Notes: a model not told the origin generated them from the sequence alone. A DNA stretch of 64,000 nt from Fredericiella sp038205395 (GCA_038205395.1 JBBRBX010000009.1:10407-74406), one strand, 5' to 3'. Numbered from the stretch's first letter, positions 49,445-58,900 are shown. Program-made: numbers and translations.

Positions 49445-50734
49445 ATGAAAAAAGCTGGCTCACTTGGCATATACATCACCTGCATCCTACTCAGCCTGCT
49501 GCTGCCGGTAGCGGCCCGCGCCCAAGGAGAAGCCGTGTGTGCCGCCGGTGTGACGGTGGCCGCCGGCGATACGCTGACGGGGCTGGCCAACCGCTATCTG
49601 GACGATCCACTGGCCTACCCGCGCATTATCGCCGCCACCAATGCTGCGGCCGCGCAAGACGACAGCTATGCCAGGATCAGTGACGAGCGGCGAATTGTAA
49701 TCGGCTGGAAGCTGTGCATCCCGGCGGCTGTGACGGGCGCGCTGTCGGAGGGCGGCCCCACACAGACAGCTCCCGCGGCTGGGACTGAGACGACTGCGGC
49801 AACAACGAGTGATGTCTTTACCTTTGACGGCGAACGGTTGACGATTGATTTCCTGCGCAAGCAGACGTACCCCGGCAGTGAAATTGTGGTGGAGGAAACG
49901 CTGGCGCCCGGCGTCAACTATGACCGCTACCTCGTATCGTATCGCTCCGAAGGCTTGAAGCAGTACGCTTTACTGACCGTGCCGCAGGGCGAGAAGCCGG
50001 CGAGCGGCTGGCCGGCGATCATCTTTAACCACGGCTATATCCCGCCCGAAATTTATCGCACCACCGAACGTTATGTGGCCTATGTGGACGGCTTCGCCCG
50101 CAGCGGCTATGTGGTCTTCCGGCCTGACTATCGCGGCCATGCTTTTTCCGAAGGCGAGGCGCGCGGCGCCTATGGCAACCCTGACTACACAATAGACGTG
50201 CTCAACGGTCTGGCCTCGGTCAAAAAGCTGGATTATGTGGATACAAACCGCATCGGCATGTGGGGCCATTCGATGGGCGGCTATATCACCCTGCGTTCTA
50301 TGGTGGTGAACGGCGACATCAAGGCGGGGGTGATCTGGGCGGGGGTCGTCGCCTCCTATCCGGACTTGGTAGAGAAATGGAATCAGCAGCAGTCCGTGGT
50401 CAATATTCCGCCGGCGCGGCGTTGGCGCACCCAGTTGGTCGAGCAGTATGGGCTGCCGGAGGAAAATTCGGACTATTGGGCCTCCATCTCGACCAACAGC
50501 TATTTGGATGATCTCTCCGGCCCGGTGCAGATTCACCACGGCACGAACGACGCCGACGTGCCGATCGAGTTCTCGGTCAAGCTGTTTGACCAGATCAAAG
50601 CGGCGGGCGGGAATGCCGAGATCTATACCTATCTGAATGATGACCACAATCTGTCGCAGTCACTGAACACGGCACTGCAGCGCTCGGTGGCCTTTTTGGA
50701 CAAGTATGTAAAAAACGCGCCGGCTGCGGAATGA
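49445..50734 (+). CDS. Secreted LysM-containing alpha/beta hydrolase (S9-like)
   Basis: A 429-residue exported protein. The signal peptide MKKAGSLGIYITCILLSLLL ends near ARAQG. A LysM-like domain (about 30-95, VTVAAGDTLTGLANRYLDDP) may bind cell-wall sugars. The catalytic domain (about 140-425) has the nucleophile elbow MWGHSMGGYIT, the Asp in HHGTNDADVP and the His in LNDDHNLSQ, giving a full Ser-Asp-His triad, as in prolyl oligopeptidase-type hydrolases or esterases. AGGAAGCGACT precedes the ATG. It precedes the large BTAD regulator by 37 bases, but the regulator has a weak start and may be separately controlled. Substrate unknown. Confidence 0.88.
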   Translation: MKKAGSLGIYITCILLSLLLPVAARAQGEAVCAAGVTVAAGDTLTGLANRYLDDPLAYPRIIAATNAAAAQDDSYARISDERRIVIGWKLCIPAAVTGALSEGGPTQTAPAAGTETTAATTSDVFTFDGERLTIDFLRKQTYPGSEIVVEETLAPGVNYDRYLVSYRSEGLKQYALLTVPQGEKPASGWPAIIFNHGYIPPEIYRTTERYVAYVDGFARSGYVVFRPDYRGHAFSEGEARGAYGNPDYTIDVLNGLASVKKLDYVDTNRIGMWGHSMGGYITLRSMVVNGDIKAGVIWAGVVASYPDLVEKWNQQQSVVNIPPARRWRTQLVEQYGLPEENSDYWASISTNSYLDDLSGPVQIHHGTNDADVPIEFSVKLFDQIKAAGGNAEIYTYLNDDHNLSQSLNTALQRSVAFLDKYVKNAPAAE

Positions 50735-50771
50735 GAGGCTTGCGGCGCACTGCCCTGACTGGCGCCGTGAA

Positions 50772-53700
50772 TTGAAGGGCAATAAAATTTCCGTGGATTT
50801 CATTGAAGTTTGTTTGCTCGGAAGTTTTTCTCTACTTTGTGATAATGTTCTGCTGACAGGCTTTAGCGATCGGCAGCAGTGTCTCCTTGCCTACCTTTTC
50901 CTCAATGCCGGCACACCTCTCGCGCGCCAACAAGTTGCTTTCCTGTTCTGGCCCGATTCTTCCGACCAGCAGGCCAGAACCAACTTGCGCCAACTGTTCC
51001 ACCACTTGCGCCGCATCTGGCCCAATCTTGACCAATACTTACAAGTTTCGTTGAGAACTGTGCAGTGGCAGCCGGATATTTTGTTTACGCTCGACACGGT
51101 GCAATTCCAAACTTTGCTGCGAAGGGCAAGTGATGAGGCTGCGCTGGGTAGGCGCAGCCAACTGCTGGAGCAAGCAATCGGCTGCTATCAGGGTGACCTG
51201 CTGCCCACCTGTTATGACGATTGGATTCTGCCGTTGCGCGAGCAGTTGCGCCGGCAGTTTATCAAGGCGCAAGCAGAATTGATTCAAGTCTACGAAGCAC
51301 AGGGAGTGTACCAGCCGGCTGTGCGCTGGGCCGAACAACTTCTGCAGTCCGATCCGCTGGACGAGGAGACGTATCGTACATTGATGCGCCTGCACGCGTT
51401 GACCAACAACCGTGCCGGCGCTTTGCGCGTCTATCACACCTGCGAAACGGTGCTGCAGCAGGAGCTTGACGTTGAACCAAGCCCAGCCACGCGCGAACAG
51501 TATAAGCGGCTGTTGAATATCACTACCCCCGTTGCTCAGCCATCCAGTGCTCCTTCTACTCCTTACGCTTCGCCGCTGATCGGGCGCGTGCGTGAATTAT
51601 CCTGGTTGAGCCAGGTCTGGCAAACGGTTCGGCAAGGCCAGGCGCAGGTGCTTATCATGCATGGGGAAGCCGGCATCGGCAAAACTCGACTGCTGGAGGA
51701 GTTTGCCAGGTGGACTGTACTGCAAGGAGCAGTCACGGCCCAAACCCGCTCCTATGCAGCGCAGGGCCAGTTAACCTATGCAGCGGTGGCCGCCTGGCTG
51801 CGCAGCGAGACACTGAGCAGCAGGCTGGCGAACCTGGATGCGGTCTGGTTAGCGGAGGTAAGCCGCCTGCTGCCCGAACTTTTGGTTGAGTATCCGCAGC
51901 TTGCGCCGCCGCCCCTGACTGAAAGCTGGCAGCGCCTGCGGTTTTATGAAGCGTTGACCCGCGCCATTGTGGGCGAAATAGATGAGCGACCGTTGGTTCT
52001 AGTTTTAGACGATCTGCAGTGGAGCGGCGAGGGCGTTTTGGAATGGCTTAGCTATCTTTTCCACTTTGCGCAGCATAAGCCGCTGCTCATGATTGGGGCT
52101 GTCCGTACAGGCTCGGTCGATGGTTTGCATCCGCTGCAGGCATGGCTGACTCTCCTGCGCCAGGAGCAACTGCTGACCGAACTGCGGCTGCATCCGCTGG
52201 ATGAAAGAGACTCCACCGCGTTGGCGCAGCACATCGCAGGCCGTATGCTGCCGGCTGATCAGTTTGTTCACTTATATCAGGCCACGGAAGGCAACCCCCT
52301 CTTTATTGTAGAAACCGTACGCTCTGCTCTAGAACAAGTGGGGAAGAGCCAAGACAGCGCAGCAATCAGCAGCGGTGCGGTGGGGTCTTTGCCGCCGAAA
52401 GTGCAAGCCGTAATTGAGTCGCGCTTAAACCAGCTTTCACCCGCCGCCGTCGATTTGGCGGAATACGCAGCGGTAATCGGGCGGGAGTTTGCCTTCGACG
52501 TGCTCGCTCAGACCAGTGAACGTAATGAAGAAGCGCTTGTGCGCAGTCTCGATGAACTTTGGCAGCGGCGAATTATACGCGAGCAGGGGAACACTGCGTA
52601 TGATTTTAGCCACGACAAGATCCGCGAGGTGGTTTACAACCGAATCAGCCAGGCTCGGCGCCGCCTGCTGCATCGCTTGGCAGCGGAAGCTTTGCTGGCG
52701 GTGCACAGTGACAATCGATCAGGGATCAGCGCCCAACTTGCCGGTCACTACGAGCAGGCGCTGATGCCCGAGCAAGCGATCACATGGTATCAGCAGGCTG
52801 CTGAGGTAGCCCAACAGGTATACGCCAATGCGGAAGTAGTTAAACTGCTGACGAAGGCGCTCAGTTTGATTAACTCCTTGCCGGCCAGTGAAGCCCGCGA
52901 CAGCCAGGAAGTGCGTCTGCGGGTGGCGTTAAGTGCTCCGCTGGTGGCGCTTAGCGGTTATAAGGCCCCGGCGGTCATGGCCGAGTACCAACGGATTTTG
53001 GCCCTCTGTTTACGGCTTGAGCAGCCTCCTGACCCGCGCGTGCTGCGTGGACTGGCGATTGCCAACATCTTACAGGCCAATTTCCGACAGTCTTGGGAAT
53101 ATGGTCAGCAGATTTTAGATCTGCTGCAGTTCCAGCAGGACTCAATTTTACTGGTGGAGGGGCACTATGTGCTGGGTGTTTCAGCCTTCTGGCGCGGTGA
53201 GTTTGAGCAGTCCTGGCTTTACCTGGAGCGAGCATTAGCCAATTATTCGTCTGCGCTCAGGGCGGAGCATATCAACACCTATGCGCAAGACCCTCGTATT
53301 ATCTGCATGGTGCGGCTGGCCTGGACGCTCTGGCACCTCGGCTATCCAGATCAAGCTTATAACATGATTGACAGCATGGCTGCACCACAGGAGACCGTTC
53401 CCCACCCCTACAGCCAGGCCTACGCTCTGGTGTTTGCCTGTATGCTTTACGAAGATGCCGAGGATCAGCTGCGCTTGCAGGCACAAGCGGAGCAGCTAGG
53501 TGAACTGGCGACGCAAGCAGATTTCTTCTACCTGCGCAACTGGGCGGCGTTTCATTGGGGCTGGATTGTGGGGTTAAATGGAAATTACACTGAAAGCGCC
53601 CGTCAGATTCATCACGTGATCGACGGCTGGCATGAAGAGCAAACCTATTTGCTGACGCCGCGCATGCTGGAGCGGCTGGCCGTCGCCTACTGGCGCTCAG

Positions 53701-54080
53701 ATCGGCTTGAGCAGGGCGCGGTGGCATTGGAAGAAGCGTGGTCTGCGGCTCTGCAGCGCGACGAGACCTATTTTCTGGCTGAATTGGCGCGGATGAGAGG
53801 AGAGTTCTTGCTGGCGCGGGGCGGCTCTACGCTGGAGGTAGTTTCCTGCTTTCAAGAAGCTGTTGGCATTGCCCACCAACAGGGCGCCAGGATGCTGGAA
53901 CTGCGGGCCTTGGTGAGTTTGTGCCGCATCTATCAAGCGGCCGGCCTGCCTGACCGGTTGGCGGCAGCGCATCGGCTGCTGCGGATCAGCTACGATTGGT
54001 TTACCGAAGGATTCAATACCGTTGATGTACGGGCAGCTAAACTGCTGTTGGATGAGCTGGCCGCCGACAAAACATTTTAG
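50772..54080 (+). CDS. BTAD-ATPase-TPR transcriptional regulator
   Basis: An approximately 1102-residue regulator. The N-terminal ~95 residues form a winged-helix-like domain (VCLLGSFSLLCDNVLLTGF ... LLAYLFLNAGTPLARQQVAFLFWP). A BTAD domain follows (about 100-245, CYQGDLLPTCYDDWILPLRE). The signalling ATPase begins with SPLIGRVRELSWL and has Walker A HGEAGIGKTR (about 297) and Walker B LVLVLDDLQWS. The last ~450 residues are TPR-like helices. This is the SARP/large-ATP-binding-regulator layout. The start may be TTG at 50772 or GTG at 50793; neither has a strong ribosome site. Codon choice is visibly less GC-rich than neighbours. Its stop overlaps the first of three phased repeats before the oxidoreductase gene. 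Confidence 0.88.
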   Translation: MKGNKISVDFIEVCLLGSFSLLCDNVLLTGFSDRQQCLLAYLFLNAGTPLARQQVAFLFWPDSSDQQARTNLRQLFHHLRRIWPNLDQYLQVSLRTVQWQPDILFTLDTVQFQTLLRRASDEAALGRRSQLLEQAIGCYQGDLLPTCYDDWILPLREQLRRQFIKAQAELIQVYEAQGVYQPAVRWAEQLLQSDPLDEETYRTLMRLHALTNNRAGALRVYHTCETVLQQELDVEPSPATREQYKRLLNITTPVAQPSSAPSTPYASPLIGRVRELSWLSQVWQTVRQGQAQVLIMHGEAGIGKTRLLEEFARWTVLQGAVTAQTRSYAAQGQLTYAAVAAWLRSETLSSRLANLDAVWLAEVSRLLPELLVEYPQLAPPPLTESWQRLRFYEALTRAIVGEIDERPLVLVLDDLQWSGEGVLEWLSYLFHFAQHKPLLMIGAVRTGSVDGLHPLQAWLTLLRQEQLLTELRLHPLDERDSTALAQHIAGRMLPADQFVHLYQATEGNPLFIVETVRSALEQVGKSQDSAAISSGAVGSLPPKVQAVIESRLNQLSPAAVDLAEYAAVIGREFAFDVLAQTSERNEEALVRSLDELWQRRIIREQGNTAYDFSHDKIREVVYNRISQARRRLLHRLAAEALLAVHSDNRSGISAQLAGHYEQALMPEQAITWYQQAAEVAQQVYANAEVVKLLTKALSLINSLPASEARDSQEVRLRVALSAPLVALSGYKAPAVMAEYQRILALCLRLEQPPDPRVLRGLAIANILQANFRQSWEYGQQILDLLQFQQDSILLVEGHYVLGVSAFWRGEFEQSWLYLERALANYSSALRAEHINTYAQDPRIICMVRLAWTLWHLGYPDQAYNMIDSMAAPQETVPHPYSQAYALVFACMLYEDAEDQLRLQAQAEQLGELATQADFFYLRNWAAFHWGWIVGLNGNYTESARQIHHVIDGWHEEQTYLLTPRMLERLAVAYWRSDRLEQGAVALEEAWSAALQRDETYFLAELARMRGEFLLARGGSTLEVVSCFQEAVGIAHQQGARMLELRALVSLCRIYQAAGLPDRLAAAHRLLRISYDWFTEGFNTVDVRAAKLLLDELAADKTF

Positions 54081-54139
54081 AACGGTTTATTCACAAAGTT
54101 CCTCACAGTTTTCACCCTGTTTAGAACGATTTTAGAACG
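54076..54139 (+). promoter_or_regulatory. Three phased TTTAGAACG direct repeats
   Basis: TTTAGAACG occurs at 54076-54084, 54120-54128 and 54131-54139. The separations are 44 and 11 bp, four turns and one turn of the helix, so all copies face one side. Same-strand heptamer-like repeats at 11-bp spacing are the known binding pattern of SARP/BTAD activators. The upstream neighbour is such a regulator and the downstream gene is an oxidoreductase, so these are likely its target sites. The link itself is inferred. Confidence 0.7.
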
Positions 54140-54203
54140 CTCCATTTGTTAGGCTGTCATTCTCACTACCACGTTCAGTGTTAGACACACAAGGGGATTG
54201 ACG

Positions 54204-55625
54204 ATGACAACTTTTCAAACAGTAGCCCAGACCGGCAGGACAACTGCGCCTGAACAACAAGCGACGGCAGATCTGCGTGACCGCCTGCACGGGGCGCTGG
54301 TCCAGCCTGACGACGTCGGCTACGACGAAGCACGGCAGATCTTCAACGCGATGATTGATAAAAAACCGGCCTTGATCGCGCAGTGCGCTGACACAGACGA
54401 CGTAATTGCCTGCGTCAACTTTGCGCGTGAACAGGGGATGCCTGTAGCGGTGCGCGGCGGCGGCCATAACGGGGCAGGTTTGGCCCTAGTAGACAATGGT
54501 CTGGTCATCGACCTGTCTGGGCTGCATGCAATCACTGTAAACGCGGAGACAGGCACGGTGCGCGTGGGCGGCGGCGCCATCTGGCGCGCAGTGGATCAGG
54601 CGACTCACCCTTACGGTCTGGCCGTACCCAGCGGTATCATCTCCAGCACTGGCGTTGCCGGGCTGACTCTGGGCGGCGGTATGGGTCATCTCAGCCGGCA
54701 GTATGGATTAACCATTGATAACCTGCTGGAGGCAGAAGTCGTTCTGGCCGATGGGCGGCTGGTCAAGGCCAGCGAACTGGAGAATGCAGATCTTTTCTGG
54801 GCGCTGCGCGGCGGCGGCGGCAACTTTGGCGTCGTCACCAGCTTCCTCTTTCAGGGGCGGCCGGTTCAGACTGTCGTGGGCGGACCAATGTTGTGGGAGC
54901 TGGAGGAGGCCACCGAGGTAATGCGCTGGTACCGCGACTTTATCGTCAGCGCGCCGGAACAGAGCAACGGCTTTTTTGCTTTCCTGACAGTACCGCCTGG
55001 CCCACCCTTTGCCGAACATCTGCACATGAAGCGTATGTGCGCTATCGTCTGGGCCATCAACGATTCTCCTGAACAGGCCGCCGAACTGCTCGCTGGTCTG
55101 CGCGAGCAGTTCCCGCCGGCGCAGGATTTAGTCGGCCCGCTGCCGTTCCCCGCATTGCAAGGCATGTTCGATCCCATCTACCCGCCCGGCCTGCAGTGGT
55201 ATTGGCGCGGCGACTTTGTCAACGAACTGAGCGACGAAGCGATTGCGCAGCACCTGGACTTTGCGGGCCGCATTCCCACTATGCACTCCACGATGCATCT
55301 TTACCCGGTGAACGGTGCGGTGCAGCGCGTAGGCTCGCATGAGACGGCATTCAGTTACCGCAACACAACCTGGTCACAGGTGATTGTGGGCGTTGATCCC
55401 GATCCGGCCAACGCCGCCATGATTCGCGACTGGGCCGTAGCATACTGGGAAGCACTGCATCCCTACTCTGCCGGCGGCGCCTATGTGAACTTTATGATGG
55501 AAGAAGGCCAAGAACGCGTTCAGGCCACCTATCGGGACAATTATCCGCGTCTGGCGGCTGTCAAGGCCAAATACGACCCGGACAACTTCTTCCACATCAA
55601 CCAAAACATCAAGCCGGCTGTGTAG
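54204..55625 (+). CDS. FAD-linked oxidoreductase, berberine-bridge type
   Basis: A 473-residue FAD_binding_4/BBE oxidoreductase. RGGGHNGAGLAL carries His88, the likely site of covalent FAD attachment. VPSGIISSTGVAGLTLGGGMG and ALRGGGGNFGVVTSF are the other flavin contacts. The C-terminal BBE motif is VNFMMEEGQERVQATYRDNY plus KAKYDPDNFF. No second cysteinyl-FAD site is seen. ATG at 54204 follows AAGGGG; a TTG two codons earlier is possible. Enzymes of this class oxidise sugars, cannabinoids, alkaloids or aromatic alcohols with O2; this substrate is unknown. Position after the BTAD regulator suggests pathway-specific control. No signal peptide is seen. Confidence 0.9.
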   Translation: MTTFQTVAQTGRTTAPEQQATADLRDRLHGALVQPDDVGYDEARQIFNAMIDKKPALIAQCADTDDVIACVNFAREQGMPVAVRGGGHNGAGLALVDNGLVIDLSGLHAITVNAETGTVRVGGGAIWRAVDQATHPYGLAVPSGIISSTGVAGLTLGGGMGHLSRQYGLTIDNLLEAEVVLADGRLVKASELENADLFWALRGGGGNFGVVTSFLFQGRPVQTVVGGPMLWELEEATEVMRWYRDFIVSAPEQSNGFFAFLTVPPGPPFAEHLHMKRMCAIVWAINDSPEQAAELLAGLREQFPPAQDLVGPLPFPALQGMFDPIYPPGLQWYWRGDFVNELSDEAIAQHLDFAGRIPTMHSTMHLYPVNGAVQRVGSHETAFSYRNTTWSQVIVGVDPDPANAAMIRDWAVAYWEALHPYSAGGAYVNFMMEEGQERVQATYRDNYPRLAAVKAKYDPDNFFHINQNIKPAV

Positions 55626-55642
55626 CGGCTCTTCGCCCAACA

Positions 55643-55748
55643 TGTAGGGAGCACGCCCACGTGCGGCTCGGTGCGCAGGCTAAGCCAACCCGCACGCGGC
55701 GTGCGGGCTACACGAGAAATGATGTGTAGGGAGCACGCCCATGTGCGG
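55643..55748 (+). repeat. Intergenic direct repeats with a 19-nt palindrome
   Basis: TGTAGGGAGCACGCCCAC continuing to GTGCGG occurs at 55643-55666 and again at 55725-55748 with one change. Between them CCCGCACGC and GCGTGCGGG form a palindrome (55689-55707) around a single G. Part of the first copy's context (CCACGTGCGGCTCGG) reappears just after the protease gene at 56952-56968. This looks like a small interspersed repeat of the genome. Confidence 0.75.
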
Positions 55749-55782
55749 GTTGGCTGCTGTATGTTCGTGGAGGATCAATCCC

Positions 55783-56952
55783 ATGCGCCAGATGCGCCGC
55801 TTGTTTGTACTGCTTTCTGTTCTGTTTACACTGCTCAGTTGTGCAGGTACGCGCGCCGGCATTCGAGCGGGCGTGGTCGGGGGCACTGTCGAGCCTGACT
55901 ACAACTACCCCTGGGTCGTCCATACCTTGGGCGGGATTGGCGGCTGTCACGGCGTGCTGATCCATCCCAGATGGGTGCTGACCGCGGCGCACTGCGTCGA
56001 GACGGGTGCATCTCAAGTCTTGTTCAACCGCACCGATCCGTATACGGGCGTCGTCGAAAAGGGCTTGCGCCTCCCGTTTGGCCCTGGCGTCCTGACGGGG
56101 GTCTTTATCCACCCCATGTATAACATCCCCGAGGCGCAGGACAATGACATCGCCCTGATCAAACTGGCGCAACCGTTCGGCATCACTCCCTATCTCCAGA
56201 CGGTTGCGCTGCCGTCAAGCCCGCGTACCGCAGGCGTGGTCGGAAAGGTTGCCTCCTTCAGCCATAATGGGCCGCTGCCGCCGGGCCAGGCAGCCATCTT
56301 TCGTGCGCCCATTCCTGAACAAACTTTCGCCAAAAAATTTTCCATCTCCACTTCGAATGTGACCGGCTCGCTGTGCCCTGGCGACAGCGGCTCCGGGTTG
56401 GTCACTTATGAAAATGGTCGCGCAACGGTACGTGGGGTCGTCAGCACGGTCAACTTTGTCAAGCAATGTGAGAATCCCGCCGGCAAAGAGGTGGATTTCA
56501 CCGATGTCTTTGCCTATCGAGATTGGATTCTCGAGACAATCCGCATGAACGGCCCCTTTCTTACTGGCAACACCCGCTTGCACTGGAGTGGGCGCGGTGC
56601 GCGCGGTGTGATGGGCCTCGGCTGTTTCAACGATTACGGCACAATGTGGGGTCCGCTCGATGCGCTGGGGGTCGAGGAAGGAGCAAACTGTGAGGCTGAC
56701 CAGCAGCAGAGCGTCGTATGCTTCTTAAACACCCGCCAGCCAGGGCTGACGACACTGCCGATTCAAATTACCGGCTTTAGCATGAAAACGATAACGGCGG
56801 CCGGCATCACGACAGTACAGTCACTGCCCTTTACGGCCCGATCGGCAAGCTACTATGGCCGTCTTCCGGCCGGCGACTATCGGGAGTTCAATTGCCGCAT
56901 TGGCCTGGCCAATGTCGCCGATCCTCTCGGTGGCGGCGTATTGAAGCCGTAG
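55783..56952 (+). CDS. Secreted trypsin-like serine protease (S1)
   Basis: A 389-residue S1-family protease. A signal peptide (MRQMRRLFVLLSVLFTLLSC) with a Cys at about 20 could be a lipobox. The mature chain starts GVVGGTVEPDYNYPWVV, resembling the trypsin activation site. The triad is complete: His70 in LTAAHC, Asp122 in DNDIALIKL, Ser202 in CPGDSGSGLV. About 150 further residues after the protease domain are not recognised and contain paired Cys. GGAGG sits eight bases upstream of the chosen ATG; an earlier in-frame ATG lies inside a repeat. The gene is flanked by copies of an intergenic repeat, consistent with acquisition as a unit. Confidence 0.88.
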   Translation: MRQMRRLFVLLSVLFTLLSCAGTRAGIRAGVVGGTVEPDYNYPWVVHTLGGIGGCHGVLIHPRWVLTAAHCVETGASQVLFNRTDPYTGVVEKGLRLPFGPGVLTGVFIHPMYNIPEAQDNDIALIKLAQPFGITPYLQTVALPSSPRTAGVVGKVASFSHNGPLPPGQAAIFRAPIPEQTFAKKFSISTSNVTGSLCPGDSGSGLVTYENGRATVRGVVSTVNFVKQCENPAGKEVDFTDVFAYRDWILETIRMNGPFLTGNTRLHWSGRGARGVMGLGCFNDYGTMWGPLDALGVEEGANCEADQQQSVVCFLNTRQPGLTTLPIQITGFSMKTITAAGITTVQSLPFTARSASYYGRLPAGDYREFNCRIGLANVADPLGGGVLKP

Positions 56953-57011
56953 CCACGTGCGGCTCGGCGCGCGGTCTGCACGTACGCAGTCGTTGCCGGC
57001 AACAGCGTGTT

Positions 57012-57039
57012 TTGTCTGCCACTGCTGTCATGGTACAGT
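57012..57039 (+). promoter_or_regulatory. Weak promoter before the His-rich membrane protein
   Basis: TTGTCT (57012-57017), 16 bases, then TACAGT (57034-57039) lie about 50 bases before the start codon. Moderate match only. Confidence 0.35.
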
Positions 57040-57087
57040 AGCGCCGTCAATGACGTTTTCATCTGGCGGATCTGAAAGTGAGGCAGC

Positions 57088-58183
57088 ATGACGGCAGTGG
57101 CAGACACGAGCCATCCGGCCCACACAAGCGAACGCGCTCGCGCCATTGGCGGCCTGACCTATGACTGGCTGATGGCTGGGCTGGGTGCGCTTTTTCTGAG
57201 CGGTCTCTATCTGGACGGCTGGGTGCACAACCACGGCAAGGTGGATCAATCCTTCTTCACCCCCTGGCACGCCTTTTTCTACGCCGGCTTTGCCCTCAGC
57301 GCGCTTGTGCTGGTTGCGACTGTGGTGGTCAACTGGCAGCGCGGCTATCACAGCCGCGCCGCCTTGCCTGCCGGCTATGGCCCAGCGCTGCTGGGGACGG
57401 CGGTCTTTGCCGCCGCCGGTGTAGGCGATCTGGTCTGGCATACGCTCTTCGGGATTGAGGAAAGCTTTGAAGCGCTGGTTAGCCCCACCCATTTGCTGCT
57501 GGGGACGGGGCTGGCGCTGGTCGTCAGCGCGCCGCTGCGTGCAGCCTGGCAGCGGCCCGGCGGGCGTGGCTGGCGACAGCTTGGCCCGGCGCTGCTTTCG
57601 CTCTGCCTGCTTACCGCCGTCTTTACCTTTTTTTATGATGTTCTCACATCCACTAATGAGCATCATCGGCGGGGCCAACCACAAACACTTCAGCAGCGAC
57701 ATCGGCCAGATGGGCGGCACCGTCAGCCTGATGCTGACCGGCGCGCTGCTGCTTGGCCCCTTGTTTGTCGTCCTGCGCCGCTGGCGCCTGCCGGTGGGGT
57801 CGCTGATCCTGGTCTGGGGGGTGAACTGTGTGGCGATGGCGGCGCTCGATTGGGGGTTGCCCTACCACGCCGCTCTCACCGGCGTGATGGTTGTGGCGGT
57901 GGTGATCTGCGATTGGCTGCTGCAGCGGGCGCAGGCGCTGGCCTTTGGCCCAGACGAGGCGAGCCAGGCGCCGCCTGACTGGCAGGGGCTGCGCGTGTTT
58001 GCCTTTGTGGCGCCGGCGCTGCTCTTTGGCGCCTACTTTTTTGCCCTGCTGCTGACGGAAGGCTCGCGCTGGTCAATCCACCTGCTGGGAGGAGCCATCG
58101 TCCTGCCGGGCGTGGCGGGTTGGTTGCTCTCGTATGTGGCCTGGCCGCCGCAGATACCGGCAGAGGTTGCAGCGGAAGAGTAA
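57088..58183 (+). CDS. His-rich multi-helix membrane protein, split by a T7 frameshift
   Basis: A membrane protein of about 365 residues if read across a frameshift. The first frame (57088 to about 57634) has GLYLDGWVHNHGKVD, FFTPWHAFFYAGF, DLVWHTLFGIEE and SPTHLLLGTGLAL, then loses its hydrophobic pattern after a run of seven T (57628-57634). The frame one base later resumes at MMFSHPLMSIIGGANHKHFS, with four more helices, ending at 58183. One extra T explains both parts. Conserved His at helix ends suggests a metal site, but no function is known to me. The indel could be a sequencing error, a true mutation or transcriptional slippage. Confidence 0.7.
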
Positions 58184-58216
58184 AGCGACGCCGCCTGCTG
58201 GTGAACTGTTACCCTC

Positions 58217-58900
58217 TCACCCGGAAAGCTGCTTCTGGGCAGCCTCTTCCTTTTGTGGCGCGCGTAAGCGGGCGATTTCTTCTTCCAGGGCCACAATGCG
58301 CAGATTCAACTCCTGCACCATCTCCAGCGTCGTGTCGGGCATTAGGTCGTGGTGCAGGTCGGGGTCCAGCAGATCAGGCTCCACGCCGCGGCGGGTGCGG
58401 ATACGTCCCGGAACCCCGGTGACAATCGAACTAGGCGGCACGTTTTTGACCACCACTGCGTTGGCGCCGATGCGCGAATGGGCGCCGATGGTGATGTTGC
58501 CCAGCACCTGCGCACCGGCCCCCACGACCACACATTCCTCCACCGTTGGGTGGCGCTTGCCCTTGTTGAGATCGACGCCGCCCAGCGTCACATTGTGGTA
58601 AAGGGTGACGTCGCGCCCGATTTCAGCCGTCTCGCCGATCACCGTGGCCATGCCGTGGTCGATCACCAACCCCGGCCCGATGGTGGCGCCGGGGTGGATT
58701 TCAATGCCGGTGAAAAAGCGGCCCCAGTGCGACACCCAGCGCCCAAGCGTGCGCAGATTGCACCGCCACAGCCAGTGCGCCAGCCGGTAGAACCAGAGCG
58801 CATGCAGCCCAGGATAGCAGAGCAGCACTTCCAGTGTGCTGCGCGCAGCTGGGTCGCGATCAAAAAAGGCTTGGATATCCTGCCGCAGCGTGGCCCACAT
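58217..58900 (-). CDS. cysE: Serine O-acetyltransferase
   Basis: A 227-residue left-handed beta-helix acetyltransferase. It acetylates serine with acetyl-CoA to give the substrate of cysteine synthase. The helical N-terminus (MWATLRQDIQAFFDRDPAAR) is short, as in EpsC-type enzymes. The hexapeptide region runs from IHPGATIGPGLVIDHGMATVIGE (active-site His and Asp) through LYHNVTLGGVD to GANAVVVKNVPP. The C-terminal ~45 residues after the fold are predicted helical and could contact CysK. The gene lies 29 bases after cysK, so the two enzymes are made together. Confidence 0.93.
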   Translation of the reverse strand: MWATLRQDIQAFFDRDPAARSTLEVLLCYPGLHALWFYRLAHWLWRCNLRTLGRWVSHWGRFFTGIEIHPGATIGPGLVIDHGMATVIGETAEIGRDVTLYHNVTLGGVDLNKGKRHPTVEECVVVGAGAQVLGNITIGAHSRIGANAVVVKNVPPSSIVTGVPGRIRTRRGVEPDLLDPDLHHDLMPDTTLEMVQELNLRIVALEEEIARLRAPQKEEAAQKQLSG

